Assembly (NCBI GenBank): GCA_964561475.1
Contig: CAZLPU010000005.1
Coordinates: forward strand, 37,218 to 101,217
Length of the DNA: 64,000 nucleotides
Source of the DNA: CAYUYV01 sp964561475
Lineage (GTDB): Bacteria; Pseudomonadota; Alphaproteobacteria; JAJFIK01
Reading direction: 5' to 3'
A program made the position numbers and the translations under genes. Of this stretch, positions 33,159 through 41,623 are shown one piece after another (the stretch's first letter is position 1; the number at the start of each line of letters is the position of its first letter). The notes below the pieces were generated by a model. The model saw only the letters and a program-made list of their open reading frames with translations. It was not told where the DNA came from and did not search any database.

Positions 33159-33992
33159 TCACTCCCCCTTGAAATCGGGCACCCGGCGTTCGGTATAGCT
33201 CGTGAAGCCTTCCCGGAAATCGGCGGTCCTGGTGGCCAGGTCCTGTTCATGGTCCGAGGCCTGGAATGCGGCGCTGTACGGATCATCCACGGCGGTCCAG
33301 ATCTGGGCTTTCATGGCCGCGAGGGACCGGGGGGCACTGTAGGTGGCAATCCCCTTGGCGTATTCCAGGGTGTGGGCCATGAGCTGATCATCCTCGATGG
33401 CGGCGTTGACCACACCAAGGGTCTCGGCTTCCGCACCGTCAAAGCGGCGGGCCGTGTACAGAAGATCAGCCGCCTTGGCCGGACCGATCAGGCGGGTCAG
33501 AAGCCAGCCCGCGTTTTTCTCTGCCGGAATGCCGAGACGGGCAAATGTGGCGTTGAACAGGGCGGAGCGGGCCGCAAAGCGGATATCGCAATGCAGGGAC
33601 AGGATGAAGCCCCAGCCGAACACGGGGCCGTTGATGGCGGCAATCACCGGCTTGCGGGCGATGATGAAATCCTGCCAGCCATGGGAATAGAACCGCTCCA
33701 CGGCCGGGCCGATATCATCCGCCCACTGGGGAGCCGGCAGTTCGTCATGGGATGGCATACCGCTGCTGCTGGTGCCCCCGCCAATGACCTGGAGATCGAG
33801 ACCGGCACAGAAGGCCCGTCCGGCACCGGTGAGGAGAATGACCCGGACCGCCGGATCGGCGCCCGCTTCCCGGACACGGCGGAACACGCTTCCCAGCATC
33901 TGTGGGGTCAAGGCGTTGAGTTTGTCCGGACGGTTGAAGGTGATCGTCGCCACCCCGTCTTCCACGGTATACAGAATGTGGTCTTCGCTCAT
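33159..33992 (-). CDS. Enoyl-CoA hydratase/isomerase (crotonase) family protein
   Basis: A 277-residue protein starting at ATG 33992 with GGGGAGAC upstream. Crotonase marks: VATITFNRPDKLNALTPQM, the oxyanion segment GRAFCAGLDLQVIGGG, and KPVIAAINGPVFGWGFILSLHCDIRFAA, where GWG replaces the usual GAG/GGG. GIPAEKNAGWLLTRLIGPAKAADLL closes the core. In the second catalytic region the usual hydratase glutamates are not evident (PAEKNAG), so isomerase, hydrolase or hydratase activity cannot be chosen by eye. It lies 105 bp downstream of the MDR oxidoreductase on the same strand, and both probably serve acyl-CoA or aromatic degradation. Confidence 0.9.
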   Translation of the reverse strand: MSEDHILYTVEDGVATITFNRPDKLNALTPQMLGSVFRRVREAGADPAVRVILLTGAGRAFCAGLDLQVIGGGTSSSGMPSHDELPAPQWADDIGPAVERFYSHGWQDFIIARKPVIAAINGPVFGWGFILSLHCDIRFAARSALFNATFARLGIPAEKNAGWLLTRLIGPAKAADLLYTARRFDGAEAETLGVVNAAIEDDQLMAHTLEYAKGIATYSAPRSLAAMKAQIWTAVDDPYSAAFQASDHEQDLATRTADFREGFTSYTERRVPDFKGE

Positions 33993-34097
33993 GGCAGGTC
34001 TCCCCTCGGTGCTTGAAACGGACGGTCAAAGTCTATCACGCTCGCGGTCAACGGAATGTGGAACCGGCGCGCAAGAACCGGCTCCGGTTCGATGCTA

Positions 34098-35102
34098 TCA
34101 GTATTCCGCGACAATCTTGCCGAAATGGGCCTGGGACGCCTGACGGGCAAACGCCTCCCCAAGGCCTTCCAGGGGAAAGCTCTGGTCCAGGACCGGGCGG
34201 ATGGCGTTGGCGTCGATGGCGGCAATCATGTCCTCCTGCTCCCGGCGGGACCCTACGGTGATACCGGCCATGGTGATATTGGCCGAGAACATCTGGGCAG
34301 TGGGCACTTCACCAGCGACACCGGTCAGCACACCGATCAGGGAGATATGGCCCCCGATGCGGCAGGCGGAAATGGACTGGGCCAGGGTGCCGGGGCCACC
34401 GATCTCCACCACTTCGTCGACCCCAAGGCCGCCCGTGAGGTCCTTTGCGGCCCGGCCCCATTGGGGTGTTTCCTTGTAGTTGATGACGTGATCGGCACCG
34501 AGGGCCTTGAGCCGCTCCAGCTTCTCATCCGAGGACGATGTGGCGATCACCCTCGCGCCCGTAGCCTTGGCAAACTGAAGGGCGAAGATCGACACGCCCC
34601 CGGTGCCCTGGGTCAGGACCGTATCCCCCGCCTTGATCTTGGCCTCGGTCACCAGGGCCCGCCAGGCCGTGAGGGCGGCACAGGGCAGGGTGGCACTCTC
34701 TGCATAGGAATAACCCACCGGGCACCGGGTCACGGCGGTCTCGGGGACGCAGACCAGCTCAGCGGCGAAACCGTCCGCATGGTCACCGGGCACGCCCAGC
34801 AGTTTCTCGAGCGCGGGCCGGCCGTCCTGCCAGTTGGGGAAGAACAGGGACAGCACCTGATCGCCGGGTTTGAACCGGGTCACCCCCTCCCCCACGGCCA
34901 GCACTTCGCCGGCCCCATCGGACATGAGGATGCGCCCGTCTTGCGTCGGAATACCGCCGAGGGCCACGACAAAGTCGTGATAATTGAGCGATGTTGCGTG
35001 TACGCGCACCAGAATTTCGCCCTTGCCCGGGGTGGGATCCGCCCGCTCCTGGGTCTGGATGTTTTCCAAGCCTCCCGGCGTCTTCAATGCAGCAACTCTC
35101 AT
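34098..35102 (-). CDS. Zinc-type alcohol dehydrogenase-like / quinone oxidoreductase family (MDR)
   Basis: A 334-residue medium-chain dehydrogenase/reductase starting at ATG 35102 behind AGGAGGATC. The GroES-like N-domain has ILVRVHATSLNYHDF and ILMSDGAGEVLAVGEGVTRFKPGDQV. The Rossmann domain has VLTQGTGGVSIFALQFAKATGA and SSSDEKLERLKALGADHVINYK. The catalytic-zinc Cys of alcohol dehydrogenases is replaced (SLNYHD), as in zinc-independent NADPH:quinone or enone reductases. A C-terminal QASQAHFGKIVAEY tail is typical. Substrate unknown. Divergent from the nitronate monooxygenase-like gene across 292 bp that contains both promoters. Confidence 0.9.
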   Translation of the reverse strand: MRVAALKTPGGLENIQTQERADPTPGKGEILVRVHATSLNYHDFVVALGGIPTQDGRILMSDGAGEVLAVGEGVTRFKPGDQVLSLFFPNWQDGRPALEKLLGVPGDHADGFAAELVCVPETAVTRCPVGYSYAESATLPCAALTAWRALVTEAKIKAGDTVLTQGTGGVSIFALQFAKATGARVIATSSSDEKLERLKALGADHVINYKETPQWGRAAKDLTGGLGVDEVVEIGGPGTLAQSISACRIGGHISLIGVLTGVAGEVPTAQMFSANITMAGITVGSRREQEDMIAAIDANAIRPVLDQSFPLEGLGEAFARQASQAHFGKIVAEY

Positions 35103-35394
35103 GGACGATCCTCCTGGTGGATTGCAATTTTCTGGCTAGACAGCCGATGCACAGCCCGCCGTTCATCTGCCTCTGTCAGTATGGCCCGATCTTCTGGCCC
35201 AACACGTCTCGGCTGGGGGACTTGGCATCGTGGCTTTCCCTTCGATTTTGGACCGCATGGCGGGTCCGGTCCAGCGGCGGCGGGTTCATCCCGTCGATCC
35301 GTTTGAGCCCGCCCCGTTTCAAGCCTTCCCTTTTCCGTGGGGGCGGGGCAGGCTTGGGCCAGTGGATTTGACCCTTTGAGAGGTGGAGGAAACC

Positions 35395-36372
35395 TTGAAA
35401 ACGCGTATTACCGAACTGTTCGGCATCAAGCATCCGGTGATCCAGGGCGGCATGCACTATGTGGGTTTCGCGGAAATGGCCGCGGCGGTTTCCAATGCGG
35501 GCGGGCTTGGCATCATTACAGGGCTCACCCAGCGCACTCCGGAAAATCTCGCCAATGAGATTGCCCGCTGCAAGGACATGACCGACAAGCCTTTCGGCGT
35601 GAACCTGACCTTCCTGCCGTCCGTGACGCCTCCGGACTATCCGGGGTTCGTGAAGACCATCGTGGACAGCGGCGTCAAGGTGGTCGAGACCGCCGGCAAC
35701 AATCCCCAGCAGTGGCTGCCCCAGCTCAAGGACGCGGGCATCAAGGTGATCCACAAATGCACCTCCGTGCGCCACTCCCTGAAAGCCCAGGGTATCGGCT
35801 GTGACGCGGTCTCCGTGGATGGTTTCGAATGCGGGGGCCATCCGGGCGAAGACGACATTCCGAACTTCATTCTTCTGCCCCGGGCGGCGGAAGAACTGGA
35901 AATCCCCTTCGTGGCCTCCGGCGGCATGGCAGACGGGCGCTCCCTCGTTGCCGCCCTTGCGCTGGGTGCGGAAGGCATGAACATGGGCACCCGCTTCATC
36001 GCAACGAAGGAAGCACCGGTGCATGAAAACGTGAAGAAGGCCCTTGTGGCCGCATCCGAACTCGACACCCGCCTCGTGATGCGCCCGCTGCGCAATACAG
36101 AGCGTGTGCTGAACAACCCGGCCGTGGAAAGCCTTCTGGAGAAGGAAAAGCGCCTGGGCAAGGACCTGAAATTCGAGGACATCATCGAGGAAGTGGCCGG
36201 CGTCTACCCCAAGATCATGACCGAGGGGAAGATGGACGCGGGCGCCTGGTCCTGCGGCATGGTCGCGGGCCTGATCCACGACATTCCCACGGTCCAGGAA
36301 TTGATGGACCGGATCATGTCCGAGGCGGAAGCCATCATCAATCAGCGTCTGACCGCTTTCTCCGACCGCTGA
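35395..36372 (+). CDS. NAD(P)H-dependent flavin oxidoreductase, nitronate monooxygenase/FabK-like
   Basis: A 325-residue FMN-binding TIM-barrel protein. I choose TTG 35395 because GGAGG lies five bases upstream and the family starts M-K-T-R-I-T-E-L-F-G-I-K-H-P; a GTG at 35383 is the alternative. Marks: HPVIQGGMHYVG, AAAVSNAGGLGIITG, PFGVNLTFLPS, VIHKCTSVRHSLKAQGIGCDAVSVDGFECGGHPG (quoted in part) and PFVASGGMADGRSLVAALALGAEGMNMGTRF. This is the 2-nitropropane dioxygenase family; class I nitronate monooxygenases have a catalytic His in HGHP-like region, here CGGHPGED. Function could be nitronate detoxification or an enoyl reductase. Confidence 0.9.
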   Translation: MKTRITELFGIKHPVIQGGMHYVGFAEMAAAVSNAGGLGIITGLTQRTPENLANEIARCKDMTDKPFGVNLTFLPSVTPPDYPGFVKTIVDSGVKVVETAGNNPQQWLPQLKDAGIKVIHKCTSVRHSLKAQGIGCDAVSVDGFECGGHPGEDDIPNFILLPRAAEELEIPFVASGGMADGRSLVAALALGAEGMNMGTRFIATKEAPVHENVKKALVAASELDTRLVMRPLRNTERVLNNPAVESLLEKEKRLGKDLKFEDIIEEVAGVYPKIMTEGKMDAGAWSCGMVAGLIHDIPTVQELMDRIMSEAEAIINQRLTAFSDR

Positions 36373-36396
36373 TGACACTCAGCGTGGGGTTCCCGC

Positions 36397-37254
36397 TCAG
36401 CGGGGCACCGTCAGACACAGAACGAACCGGCCCGCCCGTGCATCCGGCACGGGCGGTGCCCGGTGTAGGAGCGGCCGGCCCGGCGCGGCCTTGCCCTTGA
36501 AGACCGCGACCCCATACCGGGGCACCGTTTCCACGCTCTCTTCCTGCAAAGACCGACCATCGGGCCCACACATCCCCGCAAGGGCTTCCGGAAGCCACTG
36601 AAGGCCCGCCCCACGATAAGCCGTCAGCAAGCGGAATGTGGTGAAGTCTTCATGAAATTCCGTGCACGCCCCGTGCACACCGTCATGGCAGTCCATGCGC
36701 AGATCCACGCCATGGCACTGGAACAGGCGCGCGAAGCGGCGCACAAGGCCGCAGATATCATCCGCAAGCAGATCACGCTCCGGGCACAAGGGCAGGTCAG
36801 ACCGGCCAATGAGATCCTGGATAGTCTCCGACGTCTGCTCAACGCCCACTCGTGCCCGCAGCCGGGGAAACCGCTCGAGGGGAAGGTGGTCGAGCCACCG
36901 GGTCAGCACGCCCGGCAGCCGGCGCATCACCACTGCCAAATTGACGGGCTTTTCATGAATGGCGTGAAGGACGTCCAGATCGCCACCGGAGCGGCTCGTG
37001 CGGTCAGAGCCCGGATCTTGGACCCGAGTGCTCGTGGAACGGACATTGGAAAAGTGGACATAGGAGGCGCTGACATGGGGGGAGCGGGCGAGGGATTGGT
37101 CTTCGAGACTTCCTGAAAAGTGGTTTCCCGACCGCGCGCCGGTCTGGGTTTCCGTTTGCCGCCCGGCTTCGGGTCTTGCTTGAAGTATGGAGCGTTTCCG
37201 CCGGTCACCGGCAGCGTCCTCCCATAGAGGAGTCCCAGGAATGCCGATGTCCAT
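36397..37254 (-). CDS. DUF1826 domain-containing protein
   Basis: A 285-residue protein starting at ATG 37254, with GAAGGGAG upstream. The first 90 residues are variable and rich in Ser/Arg/Gly. The DUF1826 domain is recognised from LNAVVMRRLPGVLTRWLDHL-like start (here NLAVVMRRLPG) to CTEFHEDFTTFRLLTAYRGAGLQW (quoted in part), VPRYGVAVFKGKAAPGRPLLHRAPPVPDA and RFVLCLTV. The F-H-x-D and the later L-H-R-A-P match the double-stranded beta-helix oxygenase-like pattern of this family. DUF1826 genes often occur in zinc-homeostasis regulons, but I found no Zur-like site here. Convergent with the flavin oxidoreductase gene and divergent from the acid phosphatase gene. Confidence 0.8.
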   Translation of the reverse strand: MDIGIPGTPLWEDAAGDRRKRSILQARPEAGRQTETQTGARSGNHFSGSLEDQSLARSPHVSASYVHFSNVRSTSTRVQDPGSDRTSRSGGDLDVLHAIHEKPVNLAVVMRRLPGVLTRWLDHLPLERFPRLRARVGVEQTSETIQDLIGRSDLPLCPERDLLADDICGLVRRFARLFQCHGVDLRMDCHDGVHGACTEFHEDFTTFRLLTAYRGAGLQWLPEALAGMCGPDGRSLQEESVETVPRYGVAVFKGKAAPGRPLLHRAPPVPDARAGRFVLCLTVPR

Positions 37255-37335
37255 CCTCCATCTCCCTTCGCATTATGTCTTGCTGTTCATTTGACAGAAG
37301 TATGACACGACCGGAGGGATTTTGCCGCGACTTTA

Positions 37336-37363
37336 TTGACTTGGCGATGCAAACCGATACGTT
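37336..37363 (+). promoter_or_regulatory. Candidate sigma-70 promoter of the acid phosphatase gene
   Basis: TTGACT at 37336-37341 and TACGTT at 37358-37363 with a 16-base spacer, about 78 bases before the start codon. The -35 match is good and the -10 is moderate. Confidence 0.35.
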
Positions 37364-37440
37364 GCCAATCCTACGATCAATGTGGCTCACGACTGTATCG
37401 GGGTGCCGCACAACACTCAGGATTTGAGAGGGAATTCATC

Positions 37441-38334
37441 ATGGCACTGATCCAGACTGCGGGTCTGCGGCTGGCCGCCGCTGCCGCATTCACCGCCGCG
37501 GCCTTTGGCGGTGTTCTGTCCGCCGCCGATGCCCGTGCGGAAGAAGCGCAACCCGGAATCACGCTTCTCACCCCCGGTGATGAGGAAGAAGACGGCCAGG
37601 ATTTTGCCCAGGGGGCCCAGGGTCCTGCCGCGGCCTGCACCATTCCGGAATCCGACGATCCCGATACCTGGCTGTGTGAAACAACCGGCCCGGCCTGCAC
37701 CGTGACCAACTCCACCCGCTTCATTGTGGACTCCGCCGAATACCAGGCGATCGTGTATCAGACCTTCCACCTGGCCGGCATTCGCGCCGTTCAACTGTCC
37801 CAGGAACACGCTCCGGGCACCTGGGTCGTCGCCGTGGACATCGACGAAACGGTTGTTTCCAACGCTCCTTACACCCATGAACGGGAGCGGTGCGGCCGCG
37901 GCTACAGCCGGGAATCCTGGGCTGACTGGACCGCCGCAGAAGCAGCCACTCCCCTGGCCGGCGCCAAGCGATTTATCGATCTGGTCTATGAACTGGGTGG
38001 CCTTGTGGTTGGCGTGACGAACCGCCGGGATGCGGAAGGCCCTGCCACCGAACGGGTGCTGAAGCGCCACGGTCTGATGATGGAATTCGTCCTGTACCGG
38101 GGCGATGCCGACGATGCCACCGGGGAAAAGGAAGCCCGCTGGGATCAGGTGCCTGGGATACTGGAAAGCCGCGGCCACGAAGGCGCGAAGATCGTGATGT
38201 ATATGGGCGATCAAATCACGGACTTCCCCGACCTGGACCAGTCCGTGCGGGAACGCTCGCCGCTCCACGGCCCCTTCGGCGTGGAATACATGGTTTTCCC
38301 GAACCCCATGTATGGTGAGTGGGAACACGAGTGA
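37441..38334 (+). CDS. Secreted HAD-family acid phosphatase (class B-type / PF03767)
   Basis: A 297-residue protein starting at ATG 37441 behind GAGAGGGA. A signal peptide (LRLAAAAAFTAAAFGGVL, cleavage near ADARAEE) is followed by an acidic linker, then the HAD core. Motif I is VAVDIDETVVSN, with the D-x-D-E-T nucleophile pair of the PF03767 acid phosphatases; VGVTNRR carries motif II and MGDQITDFPD carries motif IV-like acidic residues (D-x-x-x-D). Two Cys pairs in the first third may form disulfides in the periplasm. It should hydrolyse phosphomonoesters outside the cytoplasm; the physiological substrate is unknown. A terminator follows 60 bases after the stop. Confidence 0.88.
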   Translation: MALIQTAGLRLAAAAAFTAAAFGGVLSAADARAEEAQPGITLLTPGDEEEDGQDFAQGAQGPAAACTIPESDDPDTWLCETTGPACTVTNSTRFIVDSAEYQAIVYQTFHLAGIRAVQLSQEHAPGTWVVAVDIDETVVSNAPYTHERERCGRGYSRESWADWTAAEAATPLAGAKRFIDLVYELGGLVVGVTNRRDAEGPATERVLKRHGLMMEFVLYRGDADDATGEKEARWDQVPGILESRGHEGAKIVMYMGDQITDFPDLDQSVRERSPLHGPFGVEYMVFPNPMYGEWEHE

Positions 38335-38393
38335 TCCAGGTTCGGACCCTGACGGATTGTCACGCTCCGGGTCAGGACCATCGTGGAACAATC

Positions 38394-38423
38394 AAAGGGC
38401 GCCTCACGGGGGCGCCCTTTTCT
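38394..38423. terminator. Bidirectional intrinsic terminator between the phosphatase and prolyl hydroxylase genes
   Basis: AAAGGGCGCC and GGCGCCCTTT pair over ten bases around a seven-base loop and end in TTTTCTT. The A run on the left side lets it work for the leftward gene as well. Confidence 0.88.
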
Positions 38424-38524
38424 TATGCCGGCCATCTTTTCTATGGCCATCTTTTCTGATGATTATCTGTGGGCAGACCATAGCACCATGAGCAGTCGCG
38501 GGGCAGGACCTCAGGCGCAGAGGG

Positions 38525-39880
38525 TCAGAACTGGTAGGGCTTCTCCCGCAGCCATTTCGAGGCGAGCCATTTTTCCCCGCTTCTGATCGGCAGGCCGGCA
38601 TGGAGGCTCGCTTCATCCACGGAGCCGTCATCAAGCACGCTGCGGAAAATCAACCCGTCCCCCGTGCGCCCCTTCACCTGAATATCCGCTTCGGGAAAGA
38701 CCGTTTCGCCCCCCTCGAAATCGGCGTTAAGGGAAACAAGCACAGTTGCCACCCTCTGGCCGCTGCGCTCCAGTTCCGCATTTGGTCCACTCTTGCCATG
38801 CTCGAGCGTGTCATAATGGGGACGGTATTCCTCACCGGGACGGTAATGGAGCACACTGAGCATCTCACCGCGATCAGGGTCGAGCCCGGCGGCCAGGGCC
38901 ATCCGCAGATTGAGCATGTGGACCACGAGGTCCAGGTCAACAGGCCACAGGGTGGCCGTGCGGGAGGTCCGGTAGGGATCGGCGATGTCTTCGCCGGTTT
39001 CCGGGTGCTGAATAAGGGAGGGACGCAAACGCGGACCGGCCACCGCCATGACATAGGCGCATTCGGCGGCGCTCCATAATCCCGGCGCCGTCTTCACATC
39101 CGGCCGGGTACTGATGACGGAGGTGTCCTCCGGGGGGCGGGGCATCAAGGCGCCCAGGCTCTTCTTGATGGCGGGCCAACTGATCCGGCCCGCCTCCGGG
39201 CCGGGCACGCTTTCGGGCAGCTGGTCCTTGCGCGCCCGGAACCATTCCGTCAGGGGATGACCCTGGGAGGCACAGACCGCCATCAGCAGACCGGCATCAT
39301 CCCGGCCCACAATGGCGTCTTCACCGGCCAGAGCCGCCGCCAGCAAACACCCTGCGGCAGCCGCATCATTACCCTGGGCGGCCAGCCGCAAGAGTTGCCG
39401 GGCCTGCCCCCGGTCCGCCCGTTCGTCCATGGCTAGCAACAATCCGGCCTGTCCGATACTGGCCGGGTGCCCCTGGGAGCGGCCCTGCCCCTGGGCTGCG
39501 GCCACCAGATGGCCCACCGCCCGGGGCCAGTCCGCGGCAGTCCCCCGGCCCATGGCGGTCAGGACCGCAAGCAGGCGCCGTCCCTGGGCCGAGCCCTGTT
39601 CGGCCGCCTTGCGCGCCAGACGAAGCGTCTTGCGCGGATCTTCCGGACCCAGAATGCCATTGGCCTCATAGACCGCCAGCATGAAGGACGCATCGCCCAG
39701 ACCAGCCTTGGCCGCCTGTTCCAGCAGCGGCACCGACTCCGTGCTGCGCCCTTCCCGGCTCAACTGGCTGGCCCTAGCCACCAGACGGCGGGGATCCACA
39801 TTTGCGATCCCATCCCTACCCGGTCCGCGTCCACCTTGGGCGGGTCCCTGTCCTGGTTTCGAGGGCATCTTGCGCGCCAT
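38525..39880 (-). CDS. Sel1-repeat protein fused to a prolyl 4-hydroxylase (2-oxoglutarate/Fe(II) oxygenase)
   Basis: A 451-residue protein taken from ATG 39880 (GGGAG nine bases upstream). After a Gly/Pro-rich lead, residues of about 30-220 form Sel1/TPR-like helical repeats (SREGRSTESVPLLEQAAKAG; RKTLRLARKAAEQGSAQGRRLL; DRGQARQLLRLAAQGNDAAAAG, quoted in part). The C-terminal third is a P4H-alpha domain: the iron triad is H355-x-D357 (PHYDTLEH) and H427 (EASLHAGLP), with K437 (GEKW) for 2-oxoglutarate. Family motifs MLSVLHYRPGEEYRPHYD and ADFEGGETVFPEADI support this. It lies 109 bp downstream of a small lipoprotein gene and the SLBB export gene on the same strand, probably one transcription unit. 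Confidence 0.9.
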   Translation of the reverse strand: MARKMPSKPGQGPAQGGRGPGRDGIANVDPRRLVARASQLSREGRSTESVPLLEQAAKAGLGDASFMLAVYEANGILGPEDPRKTLRLARKAAEQGSAQGRRLLAVLTAMGRGTAADWPRAVGHLVAAAQGQGRSQGHPASIGQAGLLLAMDERADRGQARQLLRLAAQGNDAAAAGCLLAAALAGEDAIVGRDDAGLLMAVCASQGHPLTEWFRARKDQLPESVPGPEAGRISWPAIKKSLGALMPRPPEDTSVISTRPDVKTAPGLWSAAECAYVMAVAGPRLRPSLIQHPETGEDIADPYRTSRTATLWPVDLDLVVHMLNLRMALAAGLDPDRGEMLSVLHYRPGEEYRPHYDTLEHGKSGPNAELERSGQRVATVLVSLNADFEGGETVFPEADIQVKGRTGDGLIFRSVLDDGSVDEASLHAGLPIRSGEKWLASKWLREKPYQF

Positions 39881-39989
39881 CACTTCGATCTCCCGCTCCG
39901 CCAACGGCCCCATGCCCTGGCGTTTGGCAGGATAGGACACGGGACCCGCCCCCCTCAAGCTGCTGAGCGGGCCGGAGAAAAAAGACGGT

Positions 39990-40472
39990 TCACAGCGCCC
40001 CCGGCTCCTGGACCGCATGGATGGACACCACGTCCGGGCGGGCAAACGGGTCAACCCGCACCCGCACCTGGTCCTGGGAGAGACCCAGGCTCTGCCCGAG
40101 GGCAGCGGCCCTGCGGATCCGCTCCGCCAGCGCTGCCGCCCCCTGCCCGTCCAGGGACCGCACCGGGGCCACGGCGATTTCCACGGCAGCGACCTCTTCA
40201 GGGCCGCCCGCATTCCTCAGAGCCCGGCGGATGGTATCCTCTGGCACCGTACTGCCCTGATCCCAGGCGGCCAGAAACAGGCGGCTCTCCCCGCGTCCGT
40301 CCTGGCCCGTGATGGTGAAGGCCGCCTGGTGGGCCTGGCTTTGTGCCGAGGAGGCCACGCCCAGCATCAGCGCCCGGTCCGCAGGCGGAACAAGGCTCAA
40401 GGGATCACCAGGACCGCCGCATGCCCCAAGGGCACCGGTAAGCATCAGGGCGGAAATCATCCGTATCGTCAT
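39990..40472 (-). CDS. Small lipoprotein of unknown function in the export operon
   Basis: A 160-residue protein starting at ATG 40472. A signal peptide ends in a lipobox (LTGALGAC). The mature part is Ala/Gly/Arg-rich and helical with VDPFARPDVVSIHAVQEP at the C-terminus. I do not recognise a domain. The start codon lies one base after the stop of the SLBB export gene (TGAG-ATG), which points to coupled translation, and suggests that the lipoprotein works with the exporter in the outer or inner membrane. The open frame extends upstream into the SLBB gene, which I reject as overlap. Confidence 0.75.
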   Translation of the reverse strand: MTIRMISALMLTGALGACGGPGDPLSLVPPADRALMLGVASSAQSQAHQAAFTITGQDGRGESRLFLAAWDQGSTVPEDTIRRALRNAGGPEEVAAVEIAVAPVRSLDGQGAAALAERIRRAAALGQSLGLSQDQVRVRVDPFARPDVVSIHAVQEPGAL

Positions 40473-40473
40473 C

Positions 40474-41427
40474 TCAAAGACCTCCCAGAAGCAGGACCAG
40501 GGATGTGATGGACAGCCCCATGGCCAGACCCGTGCGCACCGGACCCCAGATCCCGTCGGTTTCATAAGGCACGTAAACGGAATCGCCGGGTTCGAGCTGG
40601 AGGGCATCGGCTGCCCCGTCCGGGCCGTCACCGCTGGCGAGGGCGCGCAGGTTCACGTACCGGGCCACCATGCCGTGGGGAGAATTGCGCACGATCACGA
40701 CCTTGCGGTCCCGGGCGTCTTCCTGGAGACCACCAGCCCGGCCGAGCACATCGAGGACCGAAAGGCCGTTATGGGCGGCATAGCGGCCCGGCCGCTTGAC
40801 CGCCCCAAGAACCTGAATGCCCAGGGACCGGTCACCGCCGGATACCGGGCCGGTGTCCCCCGCCGCCCTCGTGGTGACAGGCGCGCCGAACATGGCCAGT
40901 TCCACACGGCTGGGCGCTGCCGCCCGAGCAGGAATGCCCGGTGCGGACAAATCCTCGACCTGGAGGCTGTCTCCTGATCCAACAGGGCGGCGCCGGGCGA
41001 TGCGGATGACGCCTCCAGGCTTCAAGGCCCTGCCTGCCTCGATCCCCGCCTTACCGGTCAGGAAGGCGGCAAGGTCGATATGGGTGACCGACCGGTCCGG
41101 ACCCGGCCCGGACACGGCAACCCGGTCCAGATCGGCATCCGGCGTGGCCCCGCCTGCGTGGGCCAGCACATCCAGGAGGGTCAGATCCGGGCGCCAGGAA
41201 ACAAGCCCCGGCCGCGCAACGGCGCCATAGACACACAAGGCTGTGTCCGTCCGCGGACGGCTTTCCCGGACATAATCCAGGGCGCAGGGGGCGTTGAGCA
41301 CGGATTGGGGCGCGTGCGTGCCGGAGGATTGCGCCGTCACAGGGCCGCCCTGGCCGACAAGGGCAAGCACGATGAACCCCGCAGCAGCCGCCAAGCGGGC
41401 GCACGCCGGGGCGAATGGCTTCGACAT
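40474..41427 (-). CDS. SLBB-domain polysaccharide export protein (Wza/GumB-related)
   Basis: A 317-residue exported protein starting at ATG 41427 with a signal peptide ending near VTAQSS. Two SLBB (soluble-ligand-binding beta-grasp) domains are evident by the repeated pattern V-x-G-A-V-x-R-P-G: VYGAVARPGLVSWRPDLTLLDVLAHAGG at about residue 65 and VLGAVKRPGRYAAHNGLSVLDVLGRAGG at about 205 (each quoted in part). A C-terminal hydrophobic helix (LAMGLSITSLVLLLGG) follows YVPYETDGIWG. There is no clear Poly_export (PES) domain, so it is smaller than Wza. It starts a three-gene unit with a lipoprotein and a Sel1-prolyl hydroxylase. No glycosyltransferase or chain-length regulator adjoins it. Confidence 0.87.
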   Translation of the reverse strand: MSKPFAPACARLAAAAGFIVLALVGQGGPVTAQSSGTHAPQSVLNAPCALDYVRESRPRTDTALCVYGAVARPGLVSWRPDLTLLDVLAHAGGATPDADLDRVAVSGPGPDRSVTHIDLAAFLTGKAGIEAGRALKPGGVIRIARRRPVGSGDSLQVEDLSAPGIPARAAAPSRVELAMFGAPVTTRAAGDTGPVSGGDRSLGIQVLGAVKRPGRYAAHNGLSVLDVLGRAGGLQEDARDRKVVIVRNSPHGMVARYVNLRALASGDGPDGAADALQLEPGDSVYVPYETDGIWGPVRTGLAMGLSITSLVLLLGGL

Positions 41428-41520
41428 GATTGCGATCCCGATTTACCGGCGCGACGGACAATCCGTCTTGCCGTTCTGTCTGGGACCAAGGGGAGCAAAC
41501 GCCATGCCGGGTGAACCCGG

Positions 41521-41618
41521 CATGGTTAAAGCTGGGGCGGGGCCGGGCGACCCCGGCATGGTTAAAGCTGGGGCAGGGCCGGGCGACCCCGGCATGGTTA
41601 AGGCTGGGGCGGGGCCGG
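41521..41618. repeat. 36-bp tandem repeat (2.7 copies) in the intergenic spacer
   Basis: Units of 36 bp beginning CATGGTTAAAGCTGGGG and ending GGGCGACCCCGG start at 41521, 41557 and 41593; the last is cut short near 41618. The upstream edge (41503-41524) is a hairpin CATGCCGGG-TGAA-CCCGGCATG. The array occupies the spacer between the SLBB gene and the CC0125-type lipoprotein, both transcribed leftward. Confidence 0.9.
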
Positions 41619-41623
41619 GAGGA

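Noticed and set aside
41521..41618. Possible CRISPR array from the 36-bp repeats
   Set aside because: The copies are directly adjacent with no spacers and no cas genes nearby.
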